A DNA stretch of 64,000 nt from Pseudogymnoascus destructans (lineage: Eukaryota > Ascomycota > Leotiomycetes > Thelebolales > Thelebolaceae). Numbering within the stretch: position 1 is the stretch's first letter; every line of letters begins with the position of its first letter. Both the position numbers and the translations under genes were made by a program. A model generated the notes under the pieces. The model was not told where the DNA came from and searched no databases. It saw nothing but the letters and a program-made list of their open reading frames with translations. Below, one piece after another: positions 56,954 to 64,000 of this stretch. Location: contig NW_020167532.1 in the NCBI RefSeq assembly GCF_001641265.1, positions 124,001 to 188,000 on the forward strand. The letters are read 5' to 3'.

Positions 56954-59319
56954 TCATTGATAGTGATGCGGCCCCATCCCATTCGCCCTATGCCTTTCAT
57001 CCCGCTCCTTCTCGCGCTGGAGTTTAATCTTGATCGCCTCCGTGCCGTCGTCGGGGGTGGCGACTTCTTTGAACCAGGGGTGTTGGAGGGCTTGCTTGGC
57101 GGTGATGCGGTCGTTGGGGTCGTAGACGAAGATGCGGTTTAGGAGGTCGAGGAAGTGTGTACAGAAGTCGTTGTTGCGGGGGATGATGTCCTGGGGGGTG
57201 GTGTTAGTTGTAGGTCAATGGAGAGGAGGTAGGGAATTGAGGGGGGGATGGGTGTTTACCTCTAGCTTTTTCATGGCTTTGACAAATCGTTTTGATGCTC
57301 GGGTTGTTTCTGCGGTTGGGTAGTCGAGTTTCAGGCGCTTGAAATATCTAGGCTTTGTTAGTTATGCTCGGAACTGTATAAAGATGGAATAACGTACTTT
57401 GCAACAGCAGTCCCATTCCCCCCACTACTCCGCTGGCTCATCTTGTTAACCTGCTGGATGAGATATGGATCCATCTTAGCATCAACCACACTCTCCATCA
57501 TAGCCAAGTGCTCCAAATTATCATGCGTCTGGAACAGCGCATCACCCGTGAAGAACTCAACAAGTATGCACCCGATACTCCAGATATCACAAGGATACGA
57601 CCAGCCCAGCCCTAGGATAATCTCCGGCGCGCGGTAATGCCGCGTGGAGACGACCGAGGAGTGGTACTCGTCCTGGAAAGTAGCGGACCCGAAGTCGATG
57701 AGTCGGATTTCGGTGTCTAGTAATACTTTCCGTTGTCCCGCTTGACGGTTGATTTGCGTCGAGGAGGAGGGGATCTTGCGGTTGTATGTGAAGGTCTGAT
57801 ATGCATTCTCACAGAGGAGGATATTTTCGGGTTTTAGATCCGTGTGTATCAGATTTAGGTCGTGAAGAACTTTTTGATGTTAGTATATGTGCGAAGATTT
57901 TGGATGAATGGATAGTACTCACAGGCAACACTTGTAAATAACTGACGAGCAAAGCTCTGGATCTGACTGTTCGGAAACGGCGTAAAGCTGTTTCCCTTCA
58001 GGAAATCGAATACCGACTGTCCCATCAGGTCCATGACAATACAGATATGTCCGCGGTAGTCAAAACAGTCACGGAAATGTATACACCTGTTCCGGTTCTC
58101 GGTGTCGTTGGCTTTTAGAGTCGACAATACTCGCAGCTCTATCCGGGAAGCGTCTCGATATTTCTGGACGGATCGAATAATCTTAATGGCAACTAAAGAG
58201 CCGCCTCTCCTGCGGTCCCGGGCCTGAACGACTTTGCCAAATGTGCCTTGGCCGAGGAGTTTCTGTACTTCGTCTTCAAAATGTCAGCCTAATTCAGAAT
58301 AAACAGTTAAAATGATACTCACATCTCTCCGTGAGATCCGTATCGGGAACCACGATATAATGTCCATCCTCGTCATCCACTTTGCTGTTCTTGGTATGCG
58401 AGTTCTATAACGGGTCAGTATGTTGACAATTCCGGGAAAGCAGGCCACCTACATCTTGCATAACCTTGACATTGACCTCGGGGGCCTTTATCGGCGGCCT
58501 CGGCGGAGGCCTATAATTTGTGAAAGCATCGCCATTAATTTCAATCTCTCTCCTCTTCGCCTCGTTGGCCAGCTGTTGTCGGGTCGCGACCCTCTTCCTC
58601 TTCTGGCCCGGCTGTGTTGTGTCGTCGACCAGGTACCCTCTCGAGCCATTATTCGAATATTGCGACCCCAGCGACGTCGCGGCCGTAGTGTGTATCGCTG
58701 ACGTCGTGCGATCGGTAGATATGGTCGAACTCGCATTCGAGCCCTTGTAGTGCGGGCTTCGCGTCTGTGAAGGCCCAGCCTTGATATGGTATATCGGATC
58801 GTACATGTCGTCACGTTTCCGTTTTTTGGCAGCGTGCCTCAGAGCCGCTCCATTGGCGCCGGCATTATCGTCAGTTCGGGGCCCGCTGGCCACGGCCTCG
58901 ACCGATGCGGAGGCGCGAGGAGGGGGGGAGTCATCGATCACGATGATTTCCTTGGGCAGGCCATTCTTGTAGAAATTTCTCCAGTCGGGCTCGCGAGACC
59001 GCCGCCGCTTCTTGGGGGTCTGGAGTGTGGTGGCGGTCTGCACCTGTGGCATGATCGGACTCTGATCGTCTTCCTCGTGTAAATGAGCCCTGTTGGTGTC
59101 TTCTACGTGATGCAGAGAGGCCACGTCCAGACTGGGCGCGGTGAGATTGCCAGATGATGCAGGGAACTTGTATGGTGGACCCCGACGGCTGGTGGCCTTC
59201 ACCAGGTTGCTGTTGGCTCGAAAGGACGCGGAATTTGGCTGGTAATTCTGATGGTGAGAGTAGCCGAAATGGAGATCGGGGTGAGGTAGAACAGCAGTCG
59301 TCGCTGAGGGCGTCGACAT
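56954..59319 (-). CDS. lkhA: LAMMER (CLK/Kns1) dual-specificity protein kinase
   Basis: Six exons: 59319-58453, 58404-58323, 58273-57923, 57869-57398, 57347-57260 and 57190-56954, all in phase; 698 aa. Residues 1 to about 310 are disordered with basic NLS-like clusters (KKRRRSREP, KKRKRDD). The kinase domain then runs: Gly loop LLGQGTFGKVV, SLVAIKII (Lys), LIHTDLKPENILL (HTD rather than HRD), LIDFGSA, STRHYRAPE and WSIGCILVEF. The signature segment reads EHLAMMESV, against EHLAMMERI in the family. C-lobe PNDRITAKQALQHPWF closes the domain. LAMMER kinases phosphorylate SR-type splicing factors and affect the cell cycle, morphology and conidiation. The kinase is clear from motifs and only becomes one frame after splicing. 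Confidence 0.95.
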
Positions 59320-60827
59320 TGCAGTGTCGTGGGCACTGGCTCTCGCTGATAGCGAGTGAAACCGAGTGTTGGTGCCGTGCGGAGAAGGGAGAGCCAGATA
59401 TTGCAGGGCTCGAGTTGAGATTCAGCAGGTAGCCTCGAGGCTGCGGCGTCAAGAGTGCAGCATTTGATAGCCAAGAAGAAGCGTAGCCAAAGATAAGTTA
59501 TGTGAAGCCCTTTGGGGTAGAATGAAGGATTGAGGTTTGTTTCGTGGTGGTCTTACCCTAGGCGGCCGACCGGGCGACCGAGGGAGGGCGTTGGCGAGAT
59601 GGCGAGGGCAAATCGATTTGTTCAGAACAGACTCGGGTCATCGATTTTTGAGAGGGGTGGGGTAGCAAAGTACTCTTCAGGTTTTTTACTCTTTAAAACG
59701 AGCACAAAGATTCAAAACGAAGTCGCAATTAATGGGCAAAGGCTATTCCAACAGTTTACAGGAGAGTGAGGAGAGGAGGAGAAAGGGGAGGAGGCGAGGT
59801 TATCGTGTACGGTTTTTTGATATTGGGGATTGTTGTTGTCCAGCTGGCACCTGGGGTTTTCTGATTGAGTATACGGAGTACGTAGTTACACTGTAATTAC
59901 ACTGTAATGTAGTGAGCCTGTGATGTATTGCACTATAAGTAACTTAGTCCACTACCTACCACCTACTAAGTTACTGTAACTTAGCTTAGTGTAGTGCGGT
60001 TTAGTGTACTTCTCGCTATGGAGTGCGTTAGATTGTTAGATTACAACAACATCTACTATACTCGGTAGTACATACTTTCCAAGTTGTACGGTAAGTACCC
60101 TCGCCACACAAATGTCCAAATGTCACCTTCGCCTCCAGTACTTAGCCAGCCAGGCCACAGCCAGCCAGGCCACAGCCAGCCAGGCCACAGCCTTCCGTCC
60201 ATCTCGTAACTTAGTATCCCATCGCCCGTAGCCGTAGCGGGGTAGCAGTCACGTCAACTGAGCCTGCGAAACAGCGTTAACTTAGCCCGTACGCAAAACC
60301 ACAAGTGATGGCATAACAGCGGCGGTGTATACATCATTCAACTGTACCGAGTACATCCCAGCCAAGAAGTCCTGGGTTGGGTGGCTTACTACTCGCCACC
60401 ACCACCCCGGCGGGGCCAGATCGCATCGCGGCATCTTGATGCGAACAAATCGATATCGGAGTCGCCTCAAGTTTCCAAAAAACCGATTTGTTCGCTCGTT
60501 GCCGTGTCTGTTCAGAGATCGCTGGGCCAGCAGACCGATACATGGACCGGAGTTGTGGCGAATTTGGACCCTTATGTTGGGAATTGGTTCTATCACGTTG
60601 CCACGTGATGGGGGGAGGAGGCACATGATCTGGGTGGTTCCACTTCGGCCCCTTCTCACTTGTGAAGTGTGATCTATATTCTCTAGATGTCGATGTGATC
60701 TTAGTTTTCTTCCATGTTCTTTCCAAGGCATGATCTATTTCTCCCAGATCTAAAATGTGATCTCGCTCCACCCCCGAGCAGACTCCCAATGCATGATCTA
60801 CAATCTTCCCCCTCTCCTATCCCACCC
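59320..60827. other. Intergenic: kinase promoter with simple AT-rich block and short direct repeats
   Basis: About 1.5 kb. 59870-60080 is an AT-rich cryptically simple block (TACGGAGTACGTAGTTACACTG; ACACTGTAATTACACTGTAATG). 60145-60195 holds three copies of GCCAGCCAGGCCACA. The stretch next to sideroflexin has several ATGATCTA/ATGTGATCT words (60668-60800). No gene is supported. Confidence 0.6.
60145..60195. repeat. Short direct repeat GCCAGCCAGGCCACA x3
   Basis: Three adjacent copies of a 15-bp unit in the region upstream of the LAMMER kinase. Confidence 0.9.
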
Positions 60828-62135
60828 CTAACGGCCAGCCCACCTAGGAGCAAACACCCCCCTAAATCCCCCGATTAAACACCACCATCCCCCCCGCCCC
60901 CCCTTCCCATGAAACTCCTCCTCCAAACTCCCATCTCTCACCATCTCCCTCTGCGGAAACGCCCCCAACGCAAACGGCAACGCCGCCAAACTCGTCGTCA
61001 AAATCAGCCCCAAATTCACCGGCAACACCAACCTCGGGCTGTTTTTCAACCAGTTCATCTTCTGCAACCTCACCAGCGCTAGGGCGGGTATAACCATCAC
61101 GGGTGAGCTGTTCAGGACGCGCGATAAGGCCGTCTCGCTCACTGCGATAGTTGCTGCTTTCCTGCTTTTTCCGAGAGAGGGGATGTCGGACTCGGATTTT
61201 CCGGCGGCTTTGTCCTCAGCGGAGAGGGCGGGGTAGACGTCAATGCCCATCCTGATTTCCTCGCCGCGCATGAGGAATACGTTTAGTGCTCCCGCACTCG
61301 CGACGGCGGCGAAGGGGACGAGGCGGCCTAGGACCATTTTGGTACCTGGAGAAACGCGTTTTAGGCGCGGCACGAGAGCGTTCAGACCCAGGGCGACGGA
61401 GCAGGAGGCGCCGACGGCGAGGAGGTAGGATTGGACTATCTTGGAGGTGGAGAGGGGGGTGGATTTGTTGGCATTGGCGTTGTTGATGGCGACGTTGAGG
61501 GATTGGTTGGTTATTTGCCAGAGGAGTGTGCCGGCTGTCTAGAAAAGGGGGATTAGGGATGGTTGGAATGGAAGGGGGAGGGGGGACGTACACCGAGGCC
61601 GGGGGTTAGCATGCCGGCTGTGACGACTAGGTTGGAGAGAACGAAGGAGGACATGCGGAAGGGTAGCATTACTGCTTCACCCGTATCTGCTGCATGTCAG
61701 TATTTCCGTATTCCTCTGGCGTCGTAGAAAGCCCCGACAAAAGCAACGCACCAGGATGTATAGTCGCATCAACCACTTTCTTCGCATGCCACAGCTCCGG
61801 GGACATCTTCGCAATCTTGCCCAACTTATAATTCGCAATCAACTCCTTCGAGTCTTCCAATCCCTTTTTCGATATCAACAACATCCTAAACAACGTCTCG
61901 TTAGCCAATGTTTCTCTCCTCGTAGTCTCCTGGCTCCAAAGCCCCCATCCCTGGCCAGGGGTTTATTGTCCATGAAAAACCACGTACAATCCGTCCCCCC
62001 ACCCTTTTCCCCCTCTTGTTTTTTTTCTCACCTGGGATCTGAAATCTCGGCGGCGTGCTTCACGCGGCCCCAGTAGGTGGCGAGATCATATTGCGAGGCG
62101 GGGAGTGCCCTGTTCCCCGGGAGCGCTGCCGACAT
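60828..62135 (-). CDS. FSF1: Sideroflexin (Fsf1), mitochondrial serine/amino-acid carrier
   Basis: Exons 62135-62032, 61885-61752, 61686-61592 and 61538-60828; 347 aa. It starts MSAALPGNRALPASQYDLAT. The joint between exons 2 and 3 restores IHPDTGEAVMLPFRMS, the sideroflexin HPDTGE signature, and LTPGLGTAGTLLWQITNQSL is the next conserved segment. Hydrophobic helices follow (ALGLNALVPRLK, VPFAAVASAGALNVFLMRG, PVMVIPALALVR, LILTTSLAALPFALGAFPQ). Sideroflexins sit in the inner mitochondrial membrane and carry serine for one-carbon metabolism. Exon 3-4 uses donor GTACGT rather than the overlapping GTGTAC because only that keeps phase. Confidence 0.93.
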
Positions 62136-62868
62136 CTTGAATCGTTTCTTTCGATAAAATCTTTATAAAAGGCCTGGGTATATATTAGTTTCTCTTGTAT
62201 ATCAGAAGAATAGCTATCTCACCTCTTGTGATTCGCCGTCCCTGCACCGCTAGTCGCGCACACCGCTAAACGCCCCTTCTTTCGCGATTCCGGTCAATCG
62301 AGTCTCCCAAGTATACGATCCTGACAGCACAACTTTCAGTGCCTTTGTTTCAGGGAATTATACGGGTCAATTGTGTGCGATTACACAAATTGGTGACTCT
62401 GAAGCTTTCGGTTTTCGAAATATTTGCCAGATTGGACCCTGGACCGATCCGATAACGCAGATTGCGCTTATCTACGGCAGGGGTCGGAGGTGCATATGGA
62501 TCACGTGATATGGGTTGTTTATATAGAGGGGGAAAACTTCACTTTGTTAACCAGCCGAGGTGATCAATTGTTTGTTATAATTTGTGTGTGGAAGCCTTAT
62601 AAGAGTTAATTTGTGTCTATGTACATCTCCTGGTATCATTATACCGTATACAGTTCGCCTTATAGCGCTGCAGTTTGCCCTTTGACTCCCCCACCCCGGT
62701 CTATCGAATATAGACAGTTCCTTGCGCGGCTCCGTATTCAAAGCAAAATATATACATCAAGGTAGAGCCATATCTACCGAATTACAAGATCGGTACAATG
62801 GGCCCGCAAGTCCAAAAATATTGCAGAACATCCAGTGTCAGACAGTACCTTCGGAGCTGGAGGTTCTG
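62136..62868. other. Intergenic between tandem genes
   Basis: Sideroflexin promoter (pyrimidine-rich near 62220-62300, TCACGTGA at 62501) and 3' flank of the next gene. No gene was seen. Confidence 0.6.
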
Positions 62869-63963
62869 TTAAGCCCCAGAGATAAAATCCCCAAGATACC
62901 CCAGTTCATCAAGAAGCTCATCAAGCGCTGTAGCAGTCCTCGTATCCGGTGATGACGGGGAATTACTCTGGAACACCGGCGACCCAAACGAAGACCTCGC
63001 ACCGCCTTGCTCAAGTGTAATAGTAGCCAAGCTATCCGAGCGATTATGTTTATCCATCCCATCATCAGCCGGTCCAAGCGGAAGACTATACCCATAGAAA
63101 CTCCCCGCCTGCGCATCCCTTTCCGCCCCTAAAACGACGACAGGAGGTTTCGGCGTCGAAAAGCCAAAATCGAACCCATCATCCGTAACCACATATTCGT
63201 CAGTCGAATCATAAGCCGAGGGACTCGAACTATCAAACTGGCTCCCGGCGAGCGAGGCGAAGCTTGTGGTGATGCTGTCGATGGAGAAGTGGGATTTGGG
63301 ATTCATTCTCTCGTTGAAGGAGAGGGGTTGCGGGAGGACGTGGAGAGGCGAGGGAACCATTGAGGAGGAGGCGTCTTCGGGGAGCTGTGGGAGGGATTTT
63401 GATTCTGTGGGGGCGAGGGTGAGGTGTTTTGGAGGCGGCGGGGAGAGGGAGGTGATGGAGGACTTTTCGTCGTCGATGGGTTGGTGGGAGGTGCTGGCGA
63501 AGTTGTCGTTGTCTTCGAATTCCTCTTCGAAGCTGTCGTGGGGGATGGATATGAAGAGAGACGAAAGTGAGTTCTTATCCGAGTGGATAGGGAGGTTTGG
63601 TGAGGCTGCATCTCTCGGTGCTGGATTCCGGGTGGGTGGTGATGATGTCTCTCCGGGGCCTGTCTTCCCAGACAAGGCAGTGGCTCGTTTGTCTGAGCTG
63701 CTCACTAACGTTGGATAGCTGATGTGAGCATCGCCCTCGTAACTCCGTGAGGGTGAGAGCCGGCGATCATTATTCGGCGCGGCAGAAATAGGAGATTTAA
63801 GGCCGAAGAGAACTCGGGCAGACCAGGGTGATCGAGGGACAGGAGACGTCGACCTTGCACCTCTGTTCCTAGCAACCACACCAGGAGAAGTGTTTAATCG
63901 TGGAAGCGACTTCGGTGTTGGAGGTGGCGCTCGCGGGGTCAGATGCTTGTCTGCGGGGTTCAT
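62869..63963 (-). CDS. Unknown Ser/Pro-rich disordered protein with a conserved-looking C-terminal helix
   Basis: Single exon with ATG at 63963; 364 aa. It could be preceded by an exon beyond the window, but the start MNPADKHLTPRAPPPTPKSL looks natural. Most of the protein is low-complexity Ser/Pro/Asp with several SP/TP sites (possible phosphorylation) and a short acidic patch (DSFEEEFEDNDNF). Only the last 17 residues (TALDELLDELGYLGDFI) look like a folded amphipathic helix and may be a binding motif. I recognise no family. Confidence 0.65.
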   Translation of the reverse strand: MNPADKHLTPRAPPPTPKSLPRLNTSPGVVARNRGARSTSPVPRSPWSARVLFGLKSPISAAPNNDRRLSPSRSYEGDAHISYPTLVSSSDKRATALSGKTGPGETSSPPTRNPAPRDAASPNLPIHSDKNSLSSLFISIPHDSFEEEFEDNDNFASTSHQPIDDEKSSITSLSPPPPKHLTLAPTESKSLPQLPEDASSSMVPSPLHVLPQPLSFNERMNPKSHFSIDSITTSFASLAGSQFDSSSPSAYDSTDEYVVTDDGFDFGFSTPKPPVVVLGAERDAQAGSFYGYSLPLGPADDGMDKHNRSDSLATITLEQGGARSSFGSPVFQSNSPSSPDTRTATALDELLDELGYLGDFISGA

Positions 63964-64000
63964 GGTTTTGATATCCGTCCCTGTTGCGCCTACTGATGCG

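Overview
This window is nuclear DNA of a filamentous ascomycete (Pezizomycotina). The evidence is short GT..AG introns of about 49-90 bp with CTRAC/CTAAC-like branch sites, CT-rich leaders, a nuclear tRNA with a short intron, and genes such as a CPS1/DIP2-type adenylate-forming protein, a DUF4045 protein, a class II cAMP phosphodiesterase and a LAMMER kinase. Placement in Leotiomycetes is possible but is only an impression. No transposon, secondary-metabolite cluster, virus copy or CRISPR array was seen.

Layout: the 3' part of separase (+, 1-2208); TPR/J-domain co-chaperone (+, 4049-6132), followed by an in-frame coding-like extension with a membrane segment; STM1-like ribosome/mRNA-binding protein (-, 7320-8765); AP-1-type bZIP factor (-, 9993-11334); a 3.5 kb repeat-rich divergent spacer; disordered KEN-box protein (+, 14810-16986); intron-containing tRNA-Ala(AGC) (-, 17845-17941); unknown Gln-repeat/Cys-His protein (-, 18287-20431); CPS1/DIP2 (+, 21665-27576); APP1-like phosphatidate phosphatase (+, about 27906-31222); DRS1 helicase (-, 31343-33757); PPHLR-repeat/GNAT fusion (-, 34283-37133); ARL2 GTPase in six exons (+, 37709-38545); DUF4045 protein (+, 39177-42229); PDE1 (-, 42814-44871); branchpoint-bridging protein (-, 45679-47914); Ure2-type GST (+, 48464-49278); unknown 590-residue protein (-, 49853-51731); complex I NDUFS5-like subunit (-, 52363-52838); SEC39 (+, 53080-56090); LAMMER kinase (-, 56954-59319); sideroflexin (-, 60828-62135); disordered unknown protein (-, 62869-63963).

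Most genes are housekeeping: chromosome segregation, proteostasis, ribosome biogenesis, splicing, cAMP signalling, ER/Golgi traffic, mitochondrial carrier and respiration. They show no sign of forming one pathway. Exon boundaries were worked out by hand from splice consensus, reading phase and protein family continuity. Several small or heavily split genes (ARL2, NDUFS5-like, STM1) appear only after splicing. Open-frame starts that use TTG or GTG were replaced by ATG or by a spliced exon.

The most interesting observations are: the J-protein frame that continues past its TAG for 101 codons into a membrane segment; the acetyltransferase carrying a run of PPHLR motifs, one of them identical to the YIPPHLR of DDX3/Ded1 helicases; the Gln-repeat/Cys-His protein; and the minisatellites, one of which has an inverted leading unit.
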